A stretch of DNA of 64,000 nt from contig NZ_JAOVYZ010000003.1 in the NCBI RefSeq assembly GCF_026413145.1, forward strand, positions 1 to 64,000, in the 5' to 3' direction. Positions 21,633 through 30,717 of the stretch are shown here, piece after piece (the first letter of the stretch is position 1; each line of letters starts with the position of its first letter). The position numbers were made by a program, and so were the translations under genes. The notes under the pieces were generated by a model. That model ran no database searches and was not told the DNA's origin. It saw nothing but the letters and a program-made list of their open reading frames with translations. This DNA comes from Limosilactobacillus kribbianus. GTDB lineage: Bacteria > Bacillota > Bacilli > Lactobacillales > Lactobacillaceae.

Positions 21633-21695
21633 CTAATGATTTTCTAAGATTAGTTTTACAGTTTAGTATAGCATATTCCCCCGGCGTCTGACGGC

Positions 21696-22544
21696 CTAAA
21701 ACAGGTCGAGCTGCTCGGGAGAACGCGGTGCCAGTCCGGTAAAGTGAACACCCAGCATCTTCTGCAATTTCAGTGCGTTGGGGGCGGCATCCTTGCCGGA
21801 GTTGTTGTTGAAGATCACGCAAACTTCTTGCGGCTGGGGCGTTAAATTCTCAATTGCCGTTTGAAACTGGTGCAGTTCGGCGTCCGAATAGCGATACAGC
21901 GTGCGAGTCTTGCGCCAGCTCTTATCCTGGTTAAGCCAGCCACTGGTGTTTTGGCCGTGCAGCCGCAGCATCGCTAGCTCGGGATTGGTCGTCGCCAGGT
22001 AAAAGGGCACCGAGGCGACAATGCCGTGCGGTTCATCCGCCGCCACCAGGGTAAATTTCAGGTCCCGGCAAAAGGCCACCAGGGATTTTAAGGTGCCGGG
22101 GCGGTACCAGGTCTGGTTGCGCAGCTCGATTGCCACCGGCAGTTTGCCCATCCAGGTCCGCACCAGGCGCAGATACTCAATGTCCTCGGGTGAGGCATCG
22201 AAATAGGGTGGAAACTGAAAGAGGACCGTCTTCAATTGCCCGCTCGCTACCAGCGGGGCCACAGTTTGCTTATAGTGTTCAAATAGCTCCGCCAGAGCCC
22301 CCTTGTCCTGCCCGCGCTCGTGCAGGGTCATCCCCCGATGGGCCTTGATGACAAATTGAAAGCTCGCGGGGACCTCTGCCAGCCAGTTCTGAATGGTTGT
22401 TACCTGTGGCAGGGCGTAGAAAAAGGTATCCACCTCGACCGTTGGCAGATGCTGGGCGTATTCGTTTAGGGTGACCGGCCGCTCTTGGTTATGGATCAGG
22501 GCCGGGTGCTCGGTCCAGGTGGTCAAGCCAATTGTGATTTTCAT
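21696..22544 (-). CDS. DUF72 domain protein
   Basis: 282 residues of the DUF72 family (TIM-barrel-like, YunF/YecE type), function not established. Conserved features include IGLTTWTEHP at the start, VEVDTFFYALP, VAIELRNQTWY and LRLHGQNTSGW. The ATG at 22544 with GGGAGG eight bases upstream is chosen over the longer frame. Confidence 0.85.
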   Translation of the reverse strand: MKITIGLTTWTEHPALIHNQERPVTLNEYAQHLPTVEVDTFFYALPQVTTIQNWLAEVPASFQFVIKAHRGMTLHERGQDKGALAELFEHYKQTVAPLVASGQLKTVLFQFPPYFDASPEDIEYLRLVRTWMGKLPVAIELRNQTWYRPGTLKSLVAFCRDLKFTLVAADEPHGIVASVPFYLATTNPELAMLRLHGQNTSGWLNQDKSWRKTRTLYRYSDAELHQFQTAIENLTPQPQEVCVIFNNNSGKDAAPNALKLQKMLGVHFTGLAPRSPEQLDLF

Positions 22545-22751
22545 TTTGCTTGCCTCCCTTTTCAAAGCGTCACAAATGCTTAGCAAATTCTTATTCTGGC
22601 CAAAATAAATCTATATGCATCACTTGGCCGGTGCCCAGGCCAGCCCTGGTCCCGTTTATGCATTGCCGTCCTTAGGTTCGCGCAGATTATGCAAAAAGTG
22701 AGCGAACAAAGATGAGAGCACTTCTCAGAATGGGATTTTTCCTGTCAATGT

Positions 22752-22774
22752 CGCCAAAAAGATGTTATCTTACG
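22752..22774 (+). promoter_or_regulatory. Promoter of the 40-residue small ORF
   Basis: A CTGTCA -35, a 17-base spacer and TTATCT -10 lie about 35-60 bases before the small ORF. Positions are approximate to a few bases. Confidence 0.45.
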
Positions 22775-22802
22775 GTTGAACAATTTGAAAGGGGCGATTA
22801 CG

Positions 22803-22925
22803 ATGCTGCTAAACACTAAGTTAATGTCTAACGTCAAATCCGGTTTTAAGAAGGGCGCGGGCCACGCGAAAGGTGCGGTGGCATTCCCCTTCAAGGTCGA
22901 CGGAAAGGTCGTCTTCTTTAACTAA
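22803..22925 (+). CDS. Small basic protein of 40 residues, unknown function
   Basis: A 40-codon frame beginning MLLNTKLMSNVKSGFKKG and ending KVDGKVVFFN. It has GAAAGGGG about eight bases before the ATG, a plausible promoter and a strong terminator 28 bases after the stop. It is basic, glycine-rich and partly amphipathic. I do not recognise the family. The combination of promoter, Shine-Dalgarno sequence and terminator in an intergenic gap argues that it is real rather than chance. A small regulatory RNA with an incidental frame is the alternative. Confidence 0.55.
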   Translation: MLLNTKLMSNVKSGFKKGAGHAKGAVAFPFKVDGKVVFFN

Positions 22926-22952
22926 GTGACGTCAACTAAATACTACAGCTTA

Positions 22953-22988
22953 AAAAGAACGATTGCTCTTGTTGGCAATCGTTCTTTT
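22953..22988. terminator. Bidirectional terminator between small ORF and sir2
   Basis: A 14-bp perfect stem, AAAAGAACGATTGC with GCAATCGTTCTTTT, and an 8-base loop. It has T residues on both strands and serves the small ORF (+) and sir2 (-). Confidence 0.9.
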
Positions 22989-22989
22989 A

Positions 22990-23688
22990 TTATACATTCA
23001 GTTCAGCGAAGAACTTGGTGGCGTCGGTCTGAACCATCGTAAATTTAACTGGCAGGTCGAGTTTTTGCTGGTTGATGGCCAGCACCTGGGCCGCCGGGTT
23101 GCCGTACTGCAGGAGCCCCGCAAACGGGTAAACCTTCATTGAGGTTCCCACAATCACGATCAGGTCGGCCGTCTGCATCGCCCGGACGGAGTTGATCACG
23201 TCATCCTGCTTGATTCCCTCGTCATAGAGGACGATGTCGGGACGCAGCGGACCGCCGTCCTTGGCGTGGATCCGGCTCTTCAGGTAATCGGCCACCGGTA
23301 CACTCTCCTTGCACTTTTCACAGTAGACGTGGTAGAGATTGCCGTGGAAGTCGATCAGGTGGGTTGCCCCCGCCTCTTCGTAGAGGTTGTCGATGTTCTG
23401 GGTAATCACCGTCGCCCGGTCCTGCTGGGTCAGGGCCGCCTGCTTTTCGTGGATCACGTTCGGCTTGGCATCCGGGAAGTAGAGGTTCTTCTTGCAGAAG
23501 TTGTAAAAGCCATCGGGATCGGTCGCAAAGTAGCGATGACTGAGGTAGTATTCCGCGTTCTTATCCTGGGTGTAGAGTCCGTTAGCCGAGCGAAAGTCCG
23601 GAATCCCGGAGGCCGTAGAAACCCCGGCCCCAGTCAGGAAGACAATGTGCTTGGCCTGATCAAATAAGTGTTGAATTTCCTGTTCCAT
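22990..23688 (-). CDS. Sir2-family NAD-dependent protein deacylase with a half zinc site
   Basis: 232 residues. The NAD-binding and catalytic motifs are intact: FLTGAGVSTASGIPDFRS, TQNIDNLYEEAG, catalytic His in DFHGN, and VIVGTSMKVYPFA. The zinc module has only one Cys pair (YCEKCKE); the second CxxC normally ahead of GGxLRP is replaced by IHAKDGGPLRP. It is the last gene of a tight operon with ppx, mvaA and the HELLH protein, starting four bases after the latter's stop. Confidence 0.88.
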   Translation of the reverse strand: MEQEIQHLFDQAKHIVFLTGAGVSTASGIPDFRSANGLYTQDKNAEYYLSHRYFATDPDGFYNFCKKNLYFPDAKPNVIHEKQAALTQQDRATVITQNIDNLYEEAGATHLIDFHGNLYHVYCEKCKESVPVADYLKSRIHAKDGGPLRPDIVLYDEGIKQDDVINSVRAMQTADLIVIVGTSMKVYPFAGLLQYGNPAAQVLAINQQKLDLPVKFTMVQTDATKFFAELNV

Positions 23689-23692
23689 AATC

Positions 23693-24655
23693 TTACTTCC
23701 TTACAATGTATGGAATGCTGTGCTCTTCTAAGAATTTCTGGACCGGCATGCCGTAAATTTTCTTGAAGGCTTCCGGCGTCTCCGGCTGTGGAGCGGCCAT
23801 CGTAAACGAATTCTGGTGATCGTTGCGCCGCAGCCCAACGTAGGCCCGCCGGCTGGTCCCCCGCTCTTTCATGTCGGAATGGAAAATTTCGAAGACCTGG
23901 CGCATCTCCAGGCGCAATTGGCGGGCACTCAGCACCGGTGAAACGGTGGTGTACTCGTTGTTGTGCAGGGCCGGCATCCCCCATTCTTGCATCTGTTCAT
24001 CAAAGAGGCCGTAAAGCCGTACAATCGTCCGTCGCATGTCAAACGGGGACTTGATCGGCTTGGCTGCGATCTCCTGATAGATCTTCTTGGCGGCTTCTAG
24101 GGCCAGTGGGTAGTTTTCCTGGAGCCGCGCCTCAAACTTCGGCAGGTCGTCCCCATAGAAGACCAGGGCGTCCAGGAGGGTCAGCAGGCGCAGGGCCCGT
24201 TCATCGTCATCCTTGGCCCTCTCATTGGTCAGGGTGTGCTCGATCCCCTTAAAGTAGAGCTCCTCGATCTGGTCATCGATCAAGCCGTGCTTGCGTTGCT
24301 CGGCCACGACCACCCGGTGCATGGCCACGTTGTAGAGGTCGGTCGACATGATCATCATCTGCTCATCGAGTTCCTTGTCGCCAAGGGAAAGCTGGAAGAA
24401 GATCTGCGGGAAACCCTGGAGCAGCATCAAGAGGTGCAGCAGTTCGTGACTGGCCGTGTAGTTCGGTGCCGTCAGGTCGGTCACAATGATGAAAAGGCCG
24501 CCGGGCAGGGTCTTCTGCGTGGCCTGGTCGTGGCGGACATAGCCGGCTTTTTCACCATGAAACTGAACAAAGACCGTCCCGTCCGGGTAGAGGGAATTGA
24601 TCTCTTCCAGCAGTGCCTTGTTGGTATCGTTTAATTCAATCTTTTCTTCGGTCAT
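23693..24655 (-). CDS. Unknown protein with an HELLH metallopeptidase-like motif
   Basis: 320 residues, cytosolic, no signal peptide or membrane segment. SHELLHLLMLLQG (about residues 69-81) is an HExxH zinc-peptidase-type motif preceded by a segment (LFIIVTDLTAPNYTA) that is beta-like, so a gluzincin-type fold is possible. No third ligand could be assigned. I do not recognise a characterised homologue. Its ATG overlaps the mvaA stop by four bases, and sir2 follows four bases after its own stop, so the three are co-translated. Confidence 0.65.
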   Translation of the reverse strand: MTEEKIELNDTNKALLEEINSLYPDGTVFVQFHGEKAGYVRHDQATQKTLPGGLFIIVTDLTAPNYTASHELLHLLMLLQGFPQIFFQLSLGDKELDEQMMIMSTDLYNVAMHRVVVAEQRKHGLIDDQIEELYFKGIEHTLTNERAKDDDERALRLLTLLDALVFYGDDLPKFEARLQENYPLALEAAKKIYQEIAAKPIKSPFDMRRTIVRLYGLFDEQMQEWGMPALHNNEYTTVSPVLSARQLRLEMRQVFEIFHSDMKERGTSRRAYVGLRRNDHQNSFTMAAPQPETPEAFKKIYGMPVQKFLEEHSIPYIVRK

Positions 24656-25908
24656 TTTTGTTCCTTTCTAATCGCTTGGAGAACTTGACGCGCCCGTTCC
24701 TGGTCGACGTGGTTGCTCTTGGCCAATTTGGCCGCGACCAACGGGACCTCGGCTGGGGTGGCACCGACGCTGACCGCCAGCGAACGGTACTGCAGCTTCA
24801 TGTGACCGGCCTGAATACCGGTCGTCGCCAGGGCGCGCAGGGCGGCCAGGTTCTGGGCGAGGCCGATGCTGGCGGTTACCGCCGCCAGTTCCTCGGCCGT
24901 CTGAATTGCGCTGATTTGAAAATTAAGTTTGGTCTGGGGATTGAGGCCGATTGAACCGCCGACCACCCCGACCGGCAGTGGCAAGGTCAGCTCGCCGTGC
25001 AAGCCAGTTGCTTTAACCTGCCAGGTAGACAGACCCCGGTAGTGACCGTCACGGGCGGCATAGGCGTGGGCACCGCTCTCGATGGCCCGCCAGTCATTGC
25101 CACTGCCGATCATAACGGCATCGATGCCGTTCATGATTCCCTTATTATGGGTGGCGGCCCGGTATGTATCTACCTGGGCGAGGTCGCTTAACCGGGCGAT
25201 CCGCTCGGCCACCGCCTGGCCGCTCATCTTAGCCGTCGCCAACTGGGCAAAGTCGACGTCGCAGGTCACCGTCTGGAGGCTGTTGGTGGCAAAGTTGCTG
25301 AGGATCGCCACCAGTACGTGGTAGCCCTGGGCGGTCAGCTCGCGGGCCACCGCCTCGGCCATCGTATTGACGCTGTTGGCCCCCATCGCCTGGCAGACAT
25401 CAATGCCGAGGTCGACACTGACGAAATCGCCTGGAGTGCGAACGGTCAGGTGATTGGCCCCGCCACCCCGGCGCTGCATCGACGGGTGGGCGGCATTGGC
25501 GACCGCCAGCAGGTGGGCGGCCTGGTCAAGGATTTTTTCTTTAGTGGCCGCAATATCGTCAACGTCGGTTAAGACGACCTGGCCGACCAACTCCCGGGAT
25601 TGCTTGGGGGCATGGAAGCCACCCGACCGTGCTACCCGCTGGGCGCCGTTGGAAGCCGCCGCAATTACCGATGGTTCCTCGACCACCATTGGGACCACGT
25701 ATTGTCGTCCGTTAACGATCAGGTTGAGGCCCACCCCCTCGGGCAGGGAATAGTCAGTCAGGTAGTTTTCCACCAGCTCGTTGCCCAACGCTGAACCCCC
25801 TGCGGCCAGCTGCTTGACGACGCTGTCCGGCAGGTTAAGGCCGTCTACCAGGCGTTTCCGCCGTGTTTGGGGGTCGAGCTTGTAAAAGCCGTGCTGCCAA
25901 TCAGTCAT
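24652..25908 (-). CDS. mvaA: Hydroxymethylglutaryl-CoA reductase, class II
   Basis: 418 residues, bacterial class II enzyme of the mevalonate pathway feeding isoprenoid and undecaprenyl phosphate synthesis. The catalytic Glu is in VEEPSVIAAASNGAQ, Lys in THNKGIMNGIDAV, and His in AGHMKLQYRSLA near the C-terminus. It overlaps ppx by eight bases upstream and the HELLH gene by four downstream. Confidence 0.95.
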   Translation of the reverse strand: MTDWQHGFYKLDPQTRRKRLVDGLNLPDSVVKQLAAGGSALGNELVENYLTDYSLPEGVGLNLIVNGRQYVVPMVVEEPSVIAAASNGAQRVARSGGFHAPKQSRELVGQVVLTDVDDIAATKEKILDQAAHLLAVANAAHPSMQRRGGGANHLTVRTPGDFVSVDLGIDVCQAMGANSVNTMAEAVARELTAQGYHVLVAILSNFATNSLQTVTCDVDFAQLATAKMSGQAVAERIARLSDLAQVDTYRAATHNKGIMNGIDAVMIGSGNDWRAIESGAHAYAARDGHYRGLSTWQVKATGLHGELTLPLPVGVVGGSIGLNPQTKLNFQISAIQTAEELAAVTASIGLAQNLAALRALATTGIQAGHMKLQYRSLAVSVGATPAEVPLVAAKLAKSNHVDQERARQVLQAIRKEQK

Positions 25909-26839
25909 GCTGTCGCTTCCTTTGGTTCACGTATTCCGTGATGATTCCTTCCCGTACGCCGCTTTCGGAAAAGATCACCCGGCCGTCGCTGTTGCGTTGC
26001 AAAAGGCTCACCAGCGGCAGCATCCCACCGACGATGATGTCGGCCCGATCAGTTTCCAGGCCCACCATCCGTTTGCGCTGGGCAAGGTTGCGGTTCAAGA
26101 GCTCCCGGTAGGTCGCAAAGACGACCCGGGACGAAATCTGGTAGCCGTGAATGGAGTGCTGACGCCGGTGCCGGTGATGATAAGCCCAGGTCATCCGGGC
26201 CAGGGTCCGGTTAGCACCGCCGAGCAGGACGATCGGCACCCGGGTCGCATAACGCAGCCAGGGGATCTTCGTCAGCCGCTCGTTCATCGCCACCTGGGCC
26301 CGAAAGAGGTCGGCCGAGCGAACGTAGCCATTCAGGTGAAACTGCTCCGACAGGGTCACTGCCCCGACCGGAATGGAAATCAGGTCCCGGGCACGCCGCT
26401 GCTGAACCAGAACCAGCTCACAGCTCGCGCCACCAACATCCAAAATTAAACAGTGGTTCAACTTCATGGTGCGAATCACACCTAGGTAGTCGTAGTAGGC
26501 TTCCTTCTTGCCCGACAGGACCTGGAGATTAATGCCGACTTCCTTTTGAACCCGATCCAGGAACTCCTGCCGGTTATGCGCCTGACGGACCGCCGCCGTC
26601 GTGATGGCGCGGACCTGGGTGTTGGGCATCCCCTCATAGATCTTCTTGAAGCGCTTGAGGGCGGCAATCGTCCGGTCCATCGCCCCTTCCTGGAGCATCT
26701 TTTCCCGGCCCATGCCCTCGGACAGACGGGTATTTTCCTTTACCCGTTTAATTTCCCGAAAACGGCCATCCGGGGCAATCTCCGTGATGGCCATCCGGGC
26801 CGAATTCGAGCCCAGGTCAACAATCGCGAGGTTTTCCAC
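25901..26839 (-). CDS. ppx: Ppx/GppA family phosphatase
   Basis: 312 residues, ASKHA fold. Phosphate-1 loop VDLGSNSARMAI (residues 8-19), the phosphate-2 motif LDVGGASCELVLV and the central RAITTAAVRQAHN are present. It corresponds to the short exopolyphosphatase/pppGpp phosphatase form; substrate not decidable by eye. First gene of the ppx-mvaA-HELLH-sir2 operon. Confidence 0.9.
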   Translation of the reverse strand: MENLAIVDLGSNSARMAITEIAPDGRFREIKRVKENTRLSEGMGREKMLQEGAMDRTIAALKRFKKIYEGMPNTQVRAITTAAVRQAHNRQEFLDRVQKEVGINLQVLSGKKEAYYDYLGVIRTMKLNHCLILDVGGASCELVLVQQRRARDLISIPVGAVTLSEQFHLNGYVRSADLFRAQVAMNERLTKIPWLRYATRVPIVLLGGANRTLARMTWAYHHRHRRQHSIHGYQISSRVVFATYRELLNRNLAQRKRMVGLETDRADIIVGGMLPLVSLLQRNSDGRVIFSESGVREGIITEYVNQRKRQHD

Positions 26840-26956
26840 TATTTCTCACCTCCGCTTGATTAATTTATTTTCATTAAAAACATTCCCTTTAATGTTACCA
26901 TGTTCCGCTCCGTGAAACACTAATAACTGTTTTAACAGAATGATTTTAAACGCCAA

Positions 26957-26993
26957 AGGAGACCCACCAGCATGTTTGCCGGTCCGGTCTCCC
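26957..26993 (-). terminator. trpS terminator
   Basis: Minus strand GGAGACC / GGTCTCC stem with inner GGACCGGC pairing, followed by TTTGGCG. A second small hairpin (TAAGCTTATTCAAGCTA) lies between it and the trpS stop. The T-tract is weak. Confidence 0.55.
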
Positions 26994-27020
26994 AATTGTT
27001 AGCTTGAATAAGCTTATTTT

Positions 27021-28255
<1,235 letters not shown>

Positions 28256-28289
28256 ATCGCATTGACAAGCCCCTGCCAGCCCAAAAAGG

Positions 28290-28326
28290 CAAACACTTGT
28301 TCTAGATGCGCTTCATCAGTTATAAT
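28290..28326 (+). promoter_or_regulatory. Promoter with SOS (LexA) box of the Y-polymerase operon
   Basis: CAAACACTTGTTCT (28290-28303) matches 11 of 14 positions of the Gram-positive SOS box CGAACRNRYGTTYC. It overlaps a -35 TTGTTC (28297-28302); -10 TATAAT is at 28321-28326 with an 18-base spacer. Confidence 0.6.
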
Positions 28327-28359
28327 GGTAATAGTTTTTTCGAAAGGAGTCCGCGCCCA

Positions 28360-29871
28360 ATGGCAACCTACCTGGCAATTGACCTCAAATCCTTCTATGC
28401 TTCGGCCGAGTGCGCCGACCTCGGCTTCGACCCGCTCAACGTGAACCTGGTGGTCGCCGACGCCACCCGCACCAGCAAGACGATCTGCCTCGCCGTCTCG
28501 CCGGCCCTTAAGCGCTTCGGGCTGCCCGGCCGGCCGCGGCTGTTCGAGGTCGAGCAGCGAGTGGCCGAACTCAACCGGGAGCGGGCCAAGCAAGCGCCCG
28601 ATCACCGGCTGGCCCCCTGGGGATCGATCTACCGGGACGATCTCCTGGCCAATCCGACTTTCAAGATCGAATACAAGGTGGTGGCCCCACGAATGGCCTT
28701 TTACCTGCAGCGCAGCGCCGAGGTTTACGAGATCTACCTCCGCTACCTCCCACCGGCCAAAATTCACCCCTATTCAATCGACGAGGTGATGATGGACGTT
28801 ACCGACTACCTCCAGACCCACCACGTCACCGCCCATGACCTTGCCAAGGAGATCATCCAGGTGATCCAGGCCGAGACCCACATCACGGCCACTGCTGGCA
28901 TCGGTGACAACCTCTACCTGGCCAAGGTGGCGATGGACATCGTGGCCAAACGGATCCCGGCCGATGAAGACGGCGTCCGGATCGCCGAGATGGATGAGCA
29001 AAAGTACCGGCATTACCTGTGGGCCCACGAACCACTCACCGACTTTTGGCGGGTCGGCCGGGGCTATGCCAAGCGGCTGGCAAAACTTGGCTTGCACACG
29101 ATGGGTGACATCGTCCGCTGCTCCCTCGGTAAGTTGTCCGATCCCCAAAACGAGGAGACCCTCTACCAAGAATTTGGCAAGAACGCCGAGCTCCTAATTG
29201 ACCATGCCTGGGGCTACGAATCCGCCACAATCGACGACATCAAGAATTACCGGTCCAACAACCACGGGATCTATTCCAGCATCGTCCTTCCCCGCCCCTA
29301 CCGGTTTAGCGAGGGTCGCATCGTGGTTTCGGAAATGGTCAACATGCTCTGCCTGCAGATGGTCAAGCGAGACCTGGTCGCTACCGACTTTTCCCTGGCC
29401 GTCGACTATGACGTCGAGAGCCTGCACACCGGCAACAACTACCACGGCGCGATCACCAAGGACTTTTACGGCCGAGACGTCCCCCACCCAGAGCACCGGG
29501 CCTTTTCCTTTGCGGTGCCGACCGCTTCGACGACCGAACTGACCAAGCACTTCCTGGAGGCCTACGACCAGCACTTTAATCGTCAGCTGCTGAGCCGCCG
29601 GGTGACGGTGACCGCCAACCACCTGCTCACCCGCAAGAAGGCCCAGGAACAGACCTATGCCGAGCAGCTCGACCTCTTCAGCGACCCGTACCAGGTTGTC
29701 AAGGAGGCCCGAGAAAAGCAGGCAATCCGCGACCAGGACTACCGGCTGCAAAAGCTGATTCTCAAGATGCACCAGGACTTCGGAAAGAATTCGATCATCC
29801 GCGCGGCCGATCTCAAGGACGGGGCCGTCGCCAAGAAACGCAACAAGGAGATTGGGGGCCACAAGGCATAA
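28360..29871 (+). CDS. Y-family DNA polymerase (UmuC/UvrX-like)
   Basis: 503 residues. Error-prone translesion polymerase. The catalytic motif at the N-terminus is LAIDLKSFYASAEC, and the second acidic motif is YSIDEVMMDV. The finger segment ADATRTSKTICLAVSP and the long C-terminal part match the longer UvrX/YqjW subgroup rather than DinB. The start ATG 28360 follows AAAGGAG; the longer frame starts in the promoter region and is rejected. Its stop overlaps the next start (TAATG). Confidence 0.92.
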   Translation: MATYLAIDLKSFYASAECADLGFDPLNVNLVVADATRTSKTICLAVSPALKRFGLPGRPRLFEVEQRVAELNRERAKQAPDHRLAPWGSIYRDDLLANPTFKIEYKVVAPRMAFYLQRSAEVYEIYLRYLPPAKIHPYSIDEVMMDVTDYLQTHHVTAHDLAKEIIQVIQAETHITATAGIGDNLYLAKVAMDIVAKRIPADEDGVRIAEMDEQKYRHYLWAHEPLTDFWRVGRGYAKRLAKLGLHTMGDIVRCSLGKLSDPQNEETLYQEFGKNAELLIDHAWGYESATIDDIKNYRSNNHGIYSSIVLPRPYRFSEGRIVVSEMVNMLCLQMVKRDLVATDFSLAVDYDVESLHTGNNYHGAITKDFYGRDVPHPEHRAFSFAVPTASTTELTKHFLEAYDQHFNRQLLSRRVTVTANHLLTRKKAQEQTYAEQLDLFSDPYQVVKEAREKQAIRDQDYRLQKLILKMHQDFGKNSIIRAADLKDGAVAKKRNKEIGGHKA

Positions 29872-30332
29872 TGGACAAGAAACAATGGCAGGCCGAACAG
29901 GCCCAGTTTAATGACACTTCCCGCTACAATGACATCATGGACGCCCCCCGCCACGTTTCGCGCGCTCACCTGCCGATGACCGGGCGGGACCGGGCCGGCC
30001 AATTCGCGCCCTTTGCGGCCCTGACCGGCTACCACGAGCTGTTGGCCAAGACAGCTGAACGTTATGCTAATAAAATTTACCCGACCGAAGAGCAGGTTCA
30101 GGCGGTCTTCGACTTTTTCCACTCATGTTCGTCCGGCGAGCGGGTCAGCCTGACCTACTTCAACGGGCAAAGCGGCTACTACGACCAGTACCAGGGCCAG
30201 CTAAACCACGTTAATTGGGATAAGCAGGAGGCCTTTTTTGCGGACGGGCACCACATTCCGTTGCTCAACATTCGGGAAGCAGGAAGGGAGGAGCAAAATG
30301 GCAACCAAACCGGAAATTCAGGCAGCGATTAA
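29871..30332 (+). CDS. YolD-like protein of the Y-polymerase operon
   Basis: 153 residues, hydrophilic. The segment MTGRDRAGQFAPFAALTGYH resembles the DRxxxxxPFAAL motif of YolD-like proteins, which accompany UvrX/UmuC-type polymerases in Firmicutes. Function is not established; a polymerase accessory or UmuD-like role is inference from context. The ATG overlaps the polymerase stop. Confidence 0.6.
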   Translation: MDKKQWQAEQAQFNDTSRYNDIMDAPRHVSRAHLPMTGRDRAGQFAPFAALTGYHELLAKTAERYANKIYPTEEQVQAVFDFFHSCSSGERVSLTYFNGQSGYYDQYQGQLNHVNWDKQEAFFADGHHIPLLNIREAGREEQNGNQTGNSGSD

Positions 30333-30660
30333 GAATGGCAATGAGGTCGTCGCCGACTTCCAGGAGCACTCAACAGGGCGGCTGAATCTCTGGACGTCAA
30401 TCGTCGACCTCAGCCAGAACTACGTGATCACCGCCGAGGCCCAGAAGCGGGTTGGCACCGGGATCACCACCGCGATCATCTGCCACCTCCCCTTCGCTCA
30501 TTTTGACTATGACGACTACGTCCAGGTTTTAATGGGCCTGCAGCAGCGCTGGGACGTGCCGGTGCTCTGCCACGCCTTCCCCCGCCAAAAACTTAACAAT
30601 TTGCGCCGCGAATACGGCAGCCGGATCATCCGGGATGATATCGTTCGCCGCTATCGCTAA
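30298..30660 (+). CDS. Unknown third gene of the Y-polymerase operon
   Basis: 120 residues. It starts at the ATG behind GGAAGGGAGGAG and overlaps the YolD-like gene by 35 bases. The protein has an alpha/beta look (YVITAEAQKRVGTG, YDDYVQVLMGLQQRWDVPVL) and a basic C-terminus. I do not recognise a characterised family. Position and overlap say it is made with the translesion polymerase. Confidence 0.6.
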   Translation: MATKPEIQAAIKNGNEVVADFQEHSTGRLNLWTSIVDLSQNYVITAEAQKRVGTGITTAIICHLPFAHFDYDDYVQVLMGLQQRWDVPVLCHAFPRQKLNNLRREYGSRIIRDDIVRRYR

Positions 30661-30661
30661 T

Positions 30662-30696
30662 AAAAGCCCTGCTCGATTTTCTTGAGCAGGGCTTTT
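30662..30696. terminator. Bidirectional terminator, Y-polymerase operon / alpha-galactosidase
   Basis: A perfect 13-bp stem, AAAAGCCCTGCTC with GAGCAGGGCTTTT, between convergent genes. Confidence 0.92.
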
Positions 30697-30717
30697 AATA
30701 TGTGCGATGAATTTAGT

